This document shows, in pieces, positions 53,763 to 63,202 of a DNA stretch of 64,000 bases. The translations under genes and the position numbers were made by a program. The notes under the pieces were generated by a model. It had not been told where the DNA came from, ran no database searches, and saw only the letters and a program-made list of their open reading frames with translations. The stretch comes from Saccharothrix syringae (GTDB taxonomy: Bacteria; Actinomycetota; Actinomycetes; Mycobacteriales; Pseudonocardiaceae), in NCBI RefSeq assembly GCF_009498035.1, contig NZ_CP034550.1, positions 2,046,001 to 2,110,000 on the forward strand, given 5' to 3'. The stretch's first letter is position 1, and each line of letters begins with the position of its first letter.

Positions 53763-54890
53763 TTGTCCAACACCGACCCAAGCCACCCGGACGCGAAGAT
53801 CCTGTCAGTCCACCAACGTCTCGCCACATCCGGCGCCCGCAGCGCACACGTGTTCCGAACCGACCGCGGACTGCATCTCGTCGTTCCCCAGTTGGCTGAG
53901 GACGTACCAGGACGGGCGCCGGACATGAACGGTGGCAACGCCGACGTCGACGCGCTCCTCTACCGCTGGGAGGAAGAGCGGTTCGTCGAGGTGAACCGCC
54001 TGCCCTGCCCGAGCGGCGAGGACGCGCTGAGCTTCCGCAGCGGAGGGAGGAACTACCTGGCGTTCGCCAACCTCCGCACCGGGAAAGGTCCCTATGAGAC
54101 CGACGTCAACTCGCTCATCTACCGCGAGGACGAAGACGGGGAGTGGGTCGTGGACGAGGCGCTGCCCACCTTCGGCGCCAAGCAGTGGCACCACTTCTCG
54201 ATCGACGACCGCGAATTCCTGGCGCTGGCCCAGGGCCTGACCATGCCCGGCCTCACGCCCAAGGGCCACGGACGTTCGGTCATCTTCGAGCGCATCGACG
54301 GGCGGTGGAAGGAGTTCCAGGTCCTGGGAGGGCGATGGGGCTACAACTGGACCGACTTCCAGGTCGGCGGACGCCACTTCCTGGCTTATGCCGACCAGGT
54401 CACGCCAAGTGTCGTCTACCGCTGGGACGGGGACTCCTTCATCCCTTACCAGACTTTCGCGGAGACGTCCGGACGGAGCTTCCGGCACTTCTCGCAGGAC
54501 GGCGGGGACTGGCTCGCCTTCGCGTGCATCAGCGGTGACTCGACGCTCTACCGCTGGAACGGCGAGCTCTTCGAGCCGCACCAGTTGCTCGGCGGCCCCG
54601 GAGGCCGCGAGTTCGCACTCTTCCGCCACCACGACGACCTGTTCCTCGTCCGGATCTGCTTCGTCCGCGGAAAGCCTCCCGTCGCCAAGACCGATCTGAT
54701 GTCGCAGCTGTACAGGTGGGACGACGGGAAGTTCGAAGTGATCGAGGAGTTCCCCACCTTCGGCGGCACCGACGCGAGCTTCTTCGAGGCCGACGGCAGA
54801 ACCTTCCTGGTCGTCGCCAACAGCCTCACCCCGGACGTGCGGTTCCGCCAGGACAGCATCGTCTACGAGCTCTCACTCGACAACGCCTGA
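53763..54890 (+). CDS. EAR/EPTP-repeat beta-propeller protein
   Basis: 375 residues, TTG start with GAGGAG upstream. It consists of about seven repeats of ~48 residues following the pattern 'F..F...G..FLA.A......S.(I/L)YRW....F'. Examples are 'HHFSIDDREFLALAQ', 'TDFQVGGRHFLAYAD', 'RHFSQDGGDWLAFA' and 'SFFEADGRTFLVVAN'. EAR/EPTP repeats form seven-blade propellers that bind protein ligands in LGI1-type proteins; bacterial functions are unknown. There is no signal peptide. It is probably co-transcribed with the next gene, 23 bp away. Confidence 0.75.
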   Translation: MSNTDPSHPDAKILSVHQRLATSGARSAHVFRTDRGLHLVVPQLAEDVPGRAPDMNGGNADVDALLYRWEEERFVEVNRLPCPSGEDALSFRSGGRNYLAFANLRTGKGPYETDVNSLIYREDEDGEWVVDEALPTFGAKQWHHFSIDDREFLALAQGLTMPGLTPKGHGRSVIFERIDGRWKEFQVLGGRWGYNWTDFQVGGRHFLAYADQVTPSVVYRWDGDSFIPYQTFAETSGRSFRHFSQDGGDWLAFACISGDSTLYRWNGELFEPHQLLGGPGGREFALFRHHDDLFLVRICFVRGKPPVAKTDLMSQLYRWDDGKFEVIEEFPTFGGTDASFFEADGRTFLVVANSLTPDVRFRQDSIVYELSLDNA

Positions 54891-54913
54891 CCCGTAACGA
54901 CAAGGAGAATCCG

Positions 54914-56089
54914 ATGCGCTACCAACCCAACCCGCACTTCATGCGGCTGTTCGAGATGTTCACCTCCGCCCCGGACAGCATCGGCCAGAACCTGCAACAG
55001 CGACTGGGCGAGGCCCATTCCGACTCGCCGTTGCTGCTGGCGACGGGCACCGACCTGGTGCTGTTCCCCGGCGGCGGACGCCCGCCCACGTCGGTCGACA
55101 TCAGGAAGGGCACCAAGGGGTTCTTCGAGATCACCGCGGTCTCGCACCTCGGCCTCGCGATCCCCTACCTGGCCCGGCTGCGCGAGCTCGGCGACCTCGG
55201 CTGCAAGACGGCCGCCAGGGAGCTGATCGCGCAATGTCGCGTCGTGCAGGACTTCAACAGCGTCTCTTACTGGCGTGACGAGGTCGCGGTCACCGCGTGG
55301 CGGGGGCACGAGGAGAAGATCACCGATCTGGTCGACTACACCTGTGCGACCACCGCGGACTACCTGGAACGCGCGGTCGAGAACCCGAAGCTCCTGAACT
55401 TCGAGTACATGCGCGCGAACCTGCTCGAAGGCGACGGGGCGGACGCGGTAGCCGTGCCGTTCAACGACATGATGGCGGCGACCTTCGCCCTCTCGGCACT
55501 GGACTCGCTGCACCGGAGCCTGAAGTGGCTTCACGAGCAGTCCATCGACTGGGCCCGGCTGATGGTGATCGTCGCCGGTCGTGCCGGACGCCCGAGCGCC
55601 GGCCTGACCTGGCAGACCAACAACGTGTGCCCGCTGCTCTACGAAGCGTCGAACCACGAGCTCGATCCGGCCAGGCTCATCATCGCCCCAACCGCCCCGG
55701 CCATCGAACTCGAGCAGCTCACCGACAACGAGGCCAGCGCTCGCGCCGAGGCGCAGTACCGCAGGTTCTGGTACGGCTGCTTGTCGTCGGTGGAGATGAG
55801 CCGCCTCATGTGGCCGGGCTACCCGGCTTTCCGGAAGGGGATCGACCAGACGCCCGTGGTCGACTCCGACACGGAGGTGGTCGACGCCATGCCGCGTGTC
55901 CGGTCGGTCCACGACAAACGAGCCATCGTCACCAGGCTTCGCTACGTCATGGAAGACCCCGGCGCGCAGATCGCGACCGCCGGTATGCAGTTCGTGCTCG
56001 ACCAGTTGAGCGTCAACGGGAACCGCCCCGAGCTCGTCGAGATCCCGGGTTTCACCTACACCACCTACCCGGTCGGGTCGCGGAGGTAG
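54914..56089 (+). CDS. Conserved hypothetical protein paired with the EAR propeller
   Basis: 391 residues from ATG 54914 (AAGGAG ribosome site). No signal peptide or membrane helix. It contains 'FEITAVSHLGLAIPYLARLREL', 'YWRDEVAVTAWRGHEEKI', 'GLTWQTNNVCPLLYEASNHELDPARLII' (in parts) and 'FWYGCLSSVEMSRLMWPGYPAF'. I do not recognise the family. The close spacing to the propeller gene suggests that the two proteins work together. Confidence 0.72.
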   Translation: MRYQPNPHFMRLFEMFTSAPDSIGQNLQQRLGEAHSDSPLLLATGTDLVLFPGGGRPPTSVDIRKGTKGFFEITAVSHLGLAIPYLARLRELGDLGCKTAARELIAQCRVVQDFNSVSYWRDEVAVTAWRGHEEKITDLVDYTCATTADYLERAVENPKLLNFEYMRANLLEGDGADAVAVPFNDMMAATFALSALDSLHRSLKWLHEQSIDWARLMVIVAGRAGRPSAGLTWQTNNVCPLLYEASNHELDPARLIIAPTAPAIELEQLTDNEASARAEAQYRRFWYGCLSSVEMSRLMWPGYPAFRKGIDQTPVVDSDTEVVDAMPRVRSVHDKRAIVTRLRYVMEDPGAQIATAGMQFVLDQLSVNGNRPELVEIPGFTYTTYPVGSRR

Positions 56090-56099
56090 GACCCGCCCG

Positions 56100-56138
56100 C
56101 GCCGGTGCGGATCGGGCCTCACCCGGTCCGCACCGGCG
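56100..56138 (+). terminator. Hairpin terminator
   Basis: CGCCGGTGCGGA (56100-56111) pairs perfectly with TCCGCACCGGCG (56127-56138), 11 bp after the stop of the EAR-partner gene. Confidence 0.75.
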
Positions 56139-56189
56139 TGTTGCCGGTCGGCTCGCCTTCGGTGTCCACTTCCGGTGGTTGCCGAGAAG

Positions 56190-56380
56190 TGGATGACCAA
56201 CGCGTTCGCCGTGCTCGACGAGGTCCTGCTCCAGTCGGCGGTTCTCCCGCCGCAGCCCGACCAGCTCCTCGCGCTCGTCGCCGGTCAACCCGTCGGTGCG
56301 GGTCCACGATCTCGGCCTTGGACTCCGGGGTGAACGACCGCCGAGGCCGCCGCTTCTTCCCGCCCAAGGACTCCATGATG
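56190..56380 (-). pseudogene. IS3-family OrfA remnant
   Basis: Minus-strand pieces 'MESLGGKKRRPRRSFTPESK' and 'LTGDEREELVGLRRENRRLEQD' belong to the HTH/leucine-zipper OrfA of an IS3 element. The two pieces are in different frames with the middle lost. Confidence 0.75.
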
Positions 56381-56491
56381 GGACATCCTTCCGGGGACCG
56401 GTGTCCCCTGATCCCGGATGATCCTCCCCTGGTTGTTCGGAGTCGGGTTGCTGGATGATCACTCATTTCAGTAGCCGGAGGACAGCACACG

Positions 56492-57388
56492 ATGCCCGGG
56501 CGGTACCCACCCGAGTTCCGTCGCAAGGTGCTCGACCTGGTCGCTGATGTCGAGGTCCGCCGCGACCTGGGCGACGCGGCAGACCTCGACATCAGCGACC
56601 AGACCACCTACGCCTGGCGCCGCCAGGAGCTCGTCGACACCGGACAGATGCCCGGAACGACCAGCACCGACAACGCCGAGCTGGTCGCCGCGCGTCGAGG
56701 GATCGCCGAACTCGAGGCCGAGGTCGCCGTCCACCGCCGTGCCGCCGAACTGCTCAAGGAGGGCAGCACCCCACAAGACGGTACGAGGCGGTCACGGTGA
56801 TCGCCGCCGAGGGCCGGTCGATCCAGCTCGCCTGCCGCGTGCTCGGGGTGTCGGAATCCGGCTTCTACGACTGGCGAGGGCGTGCGCCCTCGCCGCAGGC
56901 GGTCCGACAGGTCTGGCTCGTCGACCTGATCCGCCAAATCCACGTGGAGTCGTTCCAGGTTTGCGGCGCGCCGCGGGGCATGCCGAGCCCACCCTCGGCC
57001 GCGGGATCACCGTCGGGCACAACACCATCGCGCTTCTCATGCGCCGCAACGCCAATCAAAGGGCTGCCCAACCGCCGTCGGCCGCGCCCGAAGCACGACA
57101 CGCCCACCTCGGCGGACCTGGTCGACCGCGACTTCGCCCGCGCCGCGCCGAACCAGTTGCGGGTCACCGACATCACCGAACACCCCACACGTGAAGGAAA
57201 GGTGTACCGCGCGGTCGTGCTCGACGTGCACTCCCGCCGCGTCGTCGGGTGGTCGATCGACTCCAGCCAGACCGCCGCCCTGGCCACCAACGCGCTCGGC
57301 ATGGCGATCTCCAACCGGTCCCCGCTGTCGGACACGGTGATCCACTCCGACCACGGAGTCCAATTCCCATCATGGTCTTTCACCAGAC
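56492..57388 (+). pseudogene. IS3-family transposase, frameshifted and interrupted
   Basis: OrfA begins 'MPGRYPPEFRRKVLDLVADV' and includes 'DNAELVAARRGIAELEAEV'. The OrfB part shows 'LACRVLGVSESGFYDWRGR', 'ITEHPTREGKVYRAVVLDVH' (DDE region) and 'HSDHGVQFPSWSF'. There are frame breaks near 56770 and 56960. At 57381-57388 it stops at a MITE insertion, whose 8-bp flank CACCAGAC nearly repeats on the other side. The missing 3' part cannot be recognised beyond 57727. Confidence 0.85.
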
Positions 57389-57726
57389 GGGGACTGTAAG
57401 ACGAGCGGCTCTGGCACACTTTCGGTGGTCACGGTGAGTAGCCGGTCGGTTCGTGATCCTGTGATGGATGCCGATCCCCTCGCGGGGACGGCATTTCCGG
57501 GCTGTCGGTTCCGGTCGTCGGGTGCGTGGCGGAGGGCGGTGGTCGCGGTACGTGTCCCGGTTGTGGCCGTGCCGTCCGGTGCCCGGGGCTGCGATGACGA
57601 AGGCGTCGACAGTTCGGAAATACCGTCCCGGCAAGGGGGTCGATCTCCGCCGCAAGGTTACGGCCGCGACCGGCTACTCACCGTGACCACCGAAAGTGCG
57701 CCAGAGTCGCTCGTTTGACAGACCCC
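57389..57726. mobile_element. Non-autonomous transposon (MITE-like), copy 2
   Basis: 338 bp, with ends GGGGACTGT and ACAGACCCC, inner arms CACTTTCGGTGGTCACGGTG / its exact complement, and no coding capacity. Flanks CACCAGAC and CACCAGAT form a 7-of-8 match, so the target duplication is 8 bp, as with IS256-type transposases. It interrupts an IS3 transposase gene. Same family as 39337-39671. Confidence 0.85.
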
Positions 57727-57964
57727 CACCAGATTGGGAACGACTTGGTCATGGAGGCATCTCAGTGGTGGCCGTGGCTGACGAGGGCATCGCCGGTCTC
57801 CTGCCGGGCACCGGTTCTCGTCGAAACCGCTCCGGAAGTCCAAGCGGTGTTTCCGGCGTACCGATTGGCACGACGGCATCGGTCGAGGTCGTGCGATTCC
57901 TTCCGCCCGCTCCGCGGTGCGGGGGTTCTGGACAGGCGGCGCGCCGGCGCCTCCCGGTCGGGGG

Positions 57965-58435
57965 CTACACCCCTGTGGCAGCCGTCTCGGCGGCCTCGAT
58001 CGCCGACTTGAAGTCGGGGGCGGCTCCGATCTGGGCGAGCATCACGCTCGTCGCGTTGTAGCAGTTGAACCTCGCGATCTTCCCCTCACGGAGGTACCAG
58101 AGGTCCGCCGCCGGCATGTCGATGCGCCTACCGGTCGGGCGGATGTCGCCGATCGGGGTCGGGAACCCGCCGAGGTGCGTTCCCTGGATTCGCAGTTCGA
58201 CGGCAACGACATCGCCGAGCGCGCGGACTTCGAGCAGTTCGCGGTGGATGTCGGGAAAAATGCCGGCGAGGCCCGTCAACGCCTGAGGGATCTGGTCCCC
58301 GCGGAAGGTCTGGGAATTCGGCACGTCGTTGAACGTCCCGTCCTCGGTGAACAAGGCGCGAAAACCGGCTCCGTCGAGGACGTTCCCTTCCGCCAGCCGG
58401 TACGCCTCGCGGACGATCTCTTCGTTGCTCTTCAC
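57965..58435 (-). CDS. SnoaL-like ester cyclase / polyketide-cyclase-fold protein
   Basis: 156 residues with the SnoaL-type alpha+beta barrel pattern: 'LFTEDGTFNDVP', 'FPDIHRELLEVRALGDVVAVELRI' in parts, 'GTHLGGF', 'GRRIDMPAADLWYLREGKIARF'. Members include aldol cyclases and small hydrolases, and many have unknown roles. It faces the TetR gene at 58658 across a 220-bp gap with a strong palindrome, so it may be that regulator's target. Confidence 0.8.
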   Translation of the reverse strand: MKSNEEIVREAYRLAEGNVLDGAGFRALFTEDGTFNDVPNSQTFRGDQIPQALTGLAGIFPDIHRELLEVRALGDVVAVELRIQGTHLGGFPTPIGDIRPTGRRIDMPAADLWYLREGKIARFNCYNATSVMLAQIGAAPDFKSAIEAAETAATGV

Positions 58436-58623
58436 TTCTGCTCTCCTGTGATCCTTCGCATCGCTGCGGGGAACAAGTCGCCGCCGCCCGGGCGGCGGCG
58501 CGGGCCCAGGGGCTCGCGGGCGGCCCGGGGTCGGGCAGGAGTCGGGTGACGATGCCGTCCGCCAGGGCGACGACGCCTCCGACGTGGTCTTTCCGATGCG
58601 CGCCCAGTCAAGCTAGCAAGTTT

Positions 58624-58639
58624 TTGACCATATGGTCAA
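58624..58639. promoter_or_regulatory. TetR operator palindrome
   Basis: TTGACCATATGGTCAA, a perfect 16-bp palindrome ending 18 bases before the TetR start codon. TAACGT right after it could be the -10 box, which would make the transcript almost leaderless and explain the lack of a ribosome site. Confidence 0.7.
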
Positions 58640-58657
58640 TAACGTAAGCTTGCTCAC

Positions 58658-59284
58658 GTGCCTCGTCCCCGCAAGTTCCGCGAGAGTGATGTCATCAGCA
58701 GCGCCGGCGAGGTGTTCGCCGTGCGCGGCCTCGCCGCTGCGACGCTGGATGACCTGGTGCGGGCGACCGGCCTGGGGAAGCAGAGCCTGTACAACGCGTT
58801 CGGCGGGAAGCGGGAGTTGTTCTTCCGGGCGCTCTCCGAGGACCGGGAGGAGGCGACGCGCGCCGTCTCGGAAGCGCTCGGGCACGATGGCGCTTCGCCG
58901 CTGGAACGAATCCGGGGCCACCTGCTCACGATGGCGATCGAGTTCAGCAGCAGTGATCGGCGGGTCTCGCTCACCACGCGTGCGCTGGTCGAATCGACCG
59001 GTGAGGAGGACCCGCTCTCGACGGCCACGAAGGCCGGCATCGAACAGCTCGCCGGGGTCTACGCCCGATGCCTGGAACACGCGCGGGAGAACGGGGATCT
59101 CGCGGAGGACGTGAACGTGCAGTCGCTGGCGCTCTACTTCGTCGCCGTCACCCGGGGGATGGAGTTGCTCGGCCGCGCCGGTGTCGGCCGCGGCGTTCTC
59201 ACCGCGGTCGCACTCGACGCGCTTCGCGCGCTCCGCGGTCAGCGCATGGAAGAGGCCGGTGATCGCCCGTCTGTGCGGGAGTGA
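58658..59284 (+). CDS. TetR-family regulator
   Basis: 208 residues, GTG start. HTH: 'VISSAGEVFAVRGLAAATL', 'LVRATGLGKQSLYNAFGGKREL', close to the AcrR/RutR-like group. The C-terminal ligand domain includes 'VQSLALYFVAVTRGMELLGRAG'. The 16-bp palindrome overlapping its promoter indicates autorepression. A second target may be the divergent ester-cyclase gene. Confidence 0.88.
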   Translation: MPRPRKFRESDVISSAGEVFAVRGLAAATLDDLVRATGLGKQSLYNAFGGKRELFFRALSEDREEATRAVSEALGHDGASPLERIRGHLLTMAIEFSSSDRRVSLTTRALVESTGEEDPLSTATKAGIEQLAGVYARCLEHARENGDLAEDVNVQSLALYFVAVTRGMELLGRAGVGRGVLTAVALDALRALRGQRMEEAGDRPSVRE

Positions 59285-59719
59285 CCGCCGACGTCCGGCC
59301 GCTGCCGAGGTGAACCCCCTGCGACAGGTCCGCACACCCGCCGCCGGGTCGGTTGTCACCGGTCGTGGAAGTCACTGCGATCCGGCTGGATGTCGAGCAC
59401 CTGCCCCGTACAGCGACACCGAAACCGTTGTGGCTCTGGTGCTCGACGACCGGTCGGGAAGCCACACCCACCGCGGCCCGGATGGATCGGTCGTGGCAGA
59501 CGTTCCTGCTTCGGTTCGATCCGGAACACACCTTCGGGTCCCTCGAGCAGACCCCGGGTCGGAGCACACGGGACTTGACCCAAGGCCGGGTAGTTGACGT
59601 TTTCGCTGGTCACGCGATCGAGTGGCAGGAGTCGCGACGCAGGACAACGGAGTTCGTTGGTACAGGCAGTCGACCAAGACAGCTTGTTCCCGAGGAACTC
59701 CGTTGCCCTCTCATTGTGT
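59285..59719. other. Non-coding stretch
   Basis: No supported gene; low similarity to anything recognised. It probably includes the upstream part of the IS4-type element that follows. Confidence 0.4.
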
Positions 59720-60665
59720 CCCGCCGCCTGCGCTGACGACCATCACCCGCACGGTCACCGTGGCCGCGGGCCGGTTCGCTCCCGGGTACCTGGGGGAACT
59801 GACGCGAGTGGTCCCGTTCGATCTCGTGGACGCGATCCTCGCGGAGACCAGGACGGTCCAGTGGCGGCTGCGTGACCTGCCCTCGCGGGTCGGTGTCTAC
59901 TTCCTGCTCGCGATGTGCCTGTTCCCCGAGGTCGGCTACCGGCTGGTCTGGCAGAAGCTGATTGGCGGACTGACCGGTCTTATCGCATGGTCTCCTTCGA
60001 CGGCTGCAGCTCGATCAAGGTCCCCGACACCGCCCGCAACCGGGCCTGGCTCGATTCCCCGGGCAACGGCGGCCACCCCTGATGGAGCGATGACACTGGT
60101 CGAGACCGACTACACCAGACGCCTGCTGCACCTTCTCACCCCGGACATGGTGGTGTTGTGGGACAAGGGCTTCGACAGCAACGCCTTCCTCGCCGACGTG
60201 CACGCCACCGGCGCGCGGATCCTGGGGACGGCTGCGCGACAACCGGCGCATCCCCGTCCTGGACCGTCTCGTCGACGGCTCCCACCTCTCGACGATCGGC
60301 GCCGTGCGGGACCACGTTCACCGGGACCTACCGGCTGGTCACGAGCCTGACCGACGCCCGCCGCCACCCCGCCTCCGCCCTGAACGCCCTCTACCACCAG
60401 CGGTGGGAACACGAATCGGCGTACCACGCCCTGCGCCACACGATCACCGCCGGACGCGTCCGGCCGGGCTCGAGCAGGAGATGTGGTCCCCGCTCACGCT
60501 CTACCAACTCCTGCGCACCGTCATGGTCGACGCGGCGCAATCCCGGCCCGGCACCGATCCCGACCGCTGCGGGTTCACCATCGCCCTGCACGCCACCCGC
60601 GACCAGGTCGTCCAGGCGACCGGAATCACCGTCGACAGCAACGAAGAATCCTGTGGGGTGCCAGA
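59720..60665 (+). pseudogene. IS4-family transposase, multiply broken
   Basis: Pieces in several frames follow the IS4 order: N-terminal 'TITRTVTVAAGRFAPGYLGEL' region, 'RLRDLPSRVGVYFLLAMCLFPEVGYRLV', the DDE stretch 'VSFDGCSSIKVPDTARNRAW', 'LLTPDMVVLWDKGFDSNAFL', 'FTGTYRLVTSLTDARRHP', 'LYHQRWEHESAY', and C-terminal 'DPDRCGFTIALHATRDQVV'. There are at least four frameshifts or deletions. Confidence 0.85.
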
Positions 60666-60727
60666 ACTCTGCACTGAGGCGCTTGAGCTGCGGCGATCGC
60701 GCACCACGAGCTGTAGGAGCATGATCG

Positions 60728-61505
60728 TGAGGCGTGGTGCTACGACTGCTTTACCTGATCTTCGTCCGGGTCGTCGGCTGATTGGTTCTGTTGGGTCGGT
60801 CACCGGCGGCCAAGGACGTGGAGTTGCTGGTGCTGCGGCACGAGGTCGCCGTGCTGCGGCGGGCCAACCCGTGCCCACGACTGGATTGGGCCGATCGTGC
60901 GGTGGCACCGGCGCCTGGTCGCGAAGAAGTGGACCTACCCGAACCGCACCGGCCGACCACCGATGGACGATGCCGCGGTGGTGTTGATCGAGCGGATGGC
61001 CCGGGAGAACGCCGGCTGGGGCTACCGCCGCATCCAAGGCGAGCTGCTCGAACTCGACCACCGAGTAGCCGCTTCAGCGGTTCGCCGCGTGCTCAAGCGC
61101 CTGCGACTTCTTCCACGTCGACTGCGCCGTGACGCTCAAGCGGGCCTACGTGCTCTTCGTGATGGAGTTCGCCACCCGCTACGTCCACATCCTCGGCACC
61201 ACCGCCAACCCGGACGGAGCATGGACCACGCAACAAGCCCGCAACCTGCTGATGAAGTTCGGCGACCGGGCAGACGACTTCCGGTTCCTCATCCGCGACC
61301 GGGCCGGTCAGTTCACCGCCTCGTTCGACGCGGCCTTCTCCGGCGCCGGCATCAAGGTCGTGAAGAGCCCACCACAACCACCGCCGACCCCACCGAGCAC
61401 TGCAACTCGCACCACCACGACCGGACCGGCCGATCGCAGAGCCGGGCTGTACCTCGATACGCCGCCAGCCGATTCTCGGCGGCCTGATCAACGAGTACGA
61501 ACCCA
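60728..61505 (+). pseudogene. Integrase-core (rve) transposase remnant
   Basis: Starts 'LRLLYLIFVRVVG', has a nonsense codon, then '[29 protein letters not shown]'-type sequence in parts, '[21 protein letters not shown]', '[16 protein letters not shown]', '[22 protein letters not shown]', '[17 protein letters not shown]' and the tail '[14 protein letters not shown]'. It has deletions and frame changes. The 3' end matches the relic at 39208-39300. Confidence 0.85.
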
Positions 61506-61746
61506 CAGCCGCTTAACCGCAGGTCAGACCATACGGCCGACTTCTGGCACCCCACAGGGAGCCGGCGTTTGCGGCTGCATCGTTGCGGTCCTTTCCGAGA
61601 GATGCGGATCAGCAGTGCCCGGCGCGGACGGATGTGGGCGAGACCGCGCGCACGTTCGCCTTCAGGCCACCGACCTCGATGTGGCGATCCGCGAGCAGGT
61701 GAGCGGGATCAGGCTCGAACCCGCTCACCGGGCGAAGTAGCGGAGC

Positions 61747-62499
61747 TCAGGAATCCAGTCCGGGCAGATAGCCGCCGGCGGCGCCGCGCACGGCACTGTC
61801 GACGAGCCTCCTGATCTCGTCGGCGGGAACCGCGGCGCCGGGGTTGTTGACGAACCAGCGGTAGACCTCCTCCGGCTCCGCGTCCTGAGGCCGTTGTCCC
61901 GCGAAGTAGGGCTCGACGTAGACCGGGCTGTTGGGCTCGCTGCGCCAGCTGTCCGCGAGGCCGCCGATGTCCACGGCGTCGTAGCCCAGCTTGTCCAGCA
62001 GCACGGACACCTCCTTCTTGGCGGCGTCGTCGTCACCTGCGATGGGCAGGGCGCTGCGGTCGGGCGCTCCCGCAGGCCGCGCCCGGCTGCCGAGGCTGGC
62101 GTAGACGATGCTGTTGAACGCCTTGACCACAGCGGACCCGGCCAGGTGCCGCTGCACCAGCTGGCTGGACGTCAGCTCGTTCGAGTCCAGTTCCGCGATG
62201 CGGCCGTCGCGCTGCGGGTAGTAGTTCATCGCGTCGACCACGATCCTGCCGGCCAACGCCTCCGCCGGAAGCGACCGGTAACCGTGCAGCGGGATGGCGA
62301 CCACCACCAGGTCACCCGCTCGCGCGGCGTCGGCGGGGGTGCCGGCACGGGCGTGGTCCCCGAGATCGGCGACGAGATCGGCGAGGGTTTCGGGCCCGCG
62401 CGAGTTGCTCAGGACGACGTCCAGACCAGCGGCGATGGCCAGGCGGGCCACCGTCGTGCCGATCATGCCGGAACCGATCAAACCGAGGGTTGTGCTCAC
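61747..62499 (-). CDS. NAD(P)-binding reductase of the F420-dependent NADP reductase-like family
   Basis: 250 residues from GTG 62499 (GGAGGAAG ribosome site). The N-terminal Rossmann motif is 'LGLIGSGMIGTTVARLAIAAG', followed by 'VVLSNSRGPETL' for the NADP phosphate, 'LVVVAIPLHGY' and 'VVDAMNYYPQRDG'. The middle 'VKAFNSIVYASL' and 'LPIAGDDDAAKKEV' are typical of NADPH:F420 reductase-like and YqcB/DUF-type reductases. The true substrate is unknown. It is divergent from a TetR gene with two operator copies between them. Confidence 0.85.
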   Translation of the reverse strand: MSTTLGLIGSGMIGTTVARLAIAAGLDVVLSNSRGPETLADLVADLGDHARAGTPADAARAGDLVVVAIPLHGYRSLPAEALAGRIVVDAMNYYPQRDGRIAELDSNELTSSQLVQRHLAGSAVVKAFNSIVYASLGSRARPAGAPDRSALPIAGDDDAAKKEVSVLLDKLGYDAVDIGGLADSWRSEPNSPVYVEPYFAGQRPQDAEPEEVYRWFVNNPGAAVPADEIRRLVDSAVRGAAGGYLPGLDS

Positions 62500-62522
62500 G
62501 TGCTTCCTCCAGTCCACGTTTA

Positions 62523-62554
62523 CCTACATCTGTAGGTTAGCCTACAAATGTAGG
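62523..62554. promoter_or_regulatory. Tandem TetR operators
   Basis: Two perfect palindromes, CCTACA-TC-TGTAGG (62523-62536) and CCTACA-AA-TGTAGG (62541-62554), 18 bp centre to centre, between the divergent reductase and TetR genes. Confidence 0.8.
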
Positions 62555-62572
62555 AAAGATAGACTGGTGGGT

Positions 62573-63202
62573 ATGGCCAGGACGAAAGGCGGCCCTCCCG
62601 TGGTCGATCGCCGGGTGCGGCGCACCCAGGCGGCACTGCAGTGCGCGCTGATCGACCTGGTCGAGGACCGGGAGCTGTCGCAGATCAGCGTCGCCGACGT
62701 GGCCGAGCGCGCCGAGGTGAGCCGCTCGACCTTCTACGACCACTACCGGGACGTGCACGAACTGGCCGAGGCCGCCTGCACGGAGATGCTCGACGAGCTG
62801 ATCAGCCTGGTGAGCGCGATCGGCGGCGATCCGGAAAGAGGGGGACCGACGGGGTCGTTGGAAACCTTCTTCGCCACCCTCGCCAAGCACGCCGGCCTGT
62901 ACAAGAGCCTGCTCGGACCACAGGGAAGCGCCCGCATCATCGACCACATCCGGCGCCGCATCACCGCGGAAGCGCTCTTGACGTCCACCGGCAAGGCAAC
63001 GCCAACGAAGGACGATCCAGACAACGTGCACGCCGCGTTCGTCGCGGGCGCGCTCATCGGGCTGGCCGCCGACTGGCTGCAACGCGACTGCGCCCACACG
63101 CCGGCGGAGATGGCCGCGCTCGCCTGGCCCCTGCTGTCCAGCTGCCGCTTCGGCGCGGACGGCGTCCGCGCCACACCCGTCTGCGACGGTTCGCACACCT
63201 GA
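62573..63202 (+). CDS. TetR-family regulator
   Basis: 209 residues from ATG 62573. HTH: 'ALIDLVEDRELSQISVADVAE' and 'AEVSRSTFYDHYRDVHELAEA', followed by the TetR_C_7-like C-terminal domain with 'LETFFATLAKHAGLYKSLLG' and 'HAAFVAGALIGLAADWLQRD'. It most likely represses itself and the divergent reductase through the two palindromes at 62523-62554. Confidence 0.9.
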   Translation: MARTKGGPPVVDRRVRRTQAALQCALIDLVEDRELSQISVADVAERAEVSRSTFYDHYRDVHELAEAACTEMLDELISLVSAIGGDPERGGPTGSLETFFATLAKHAGLYKSLLGPQGSARIIDHIRRRITAEALLTSTGKATPTKDDPDNVHAAFVAGALIGLAADWLQRDCAHTPAEMAALAWPLLSSCRFGADGVRATPVCDGSHT

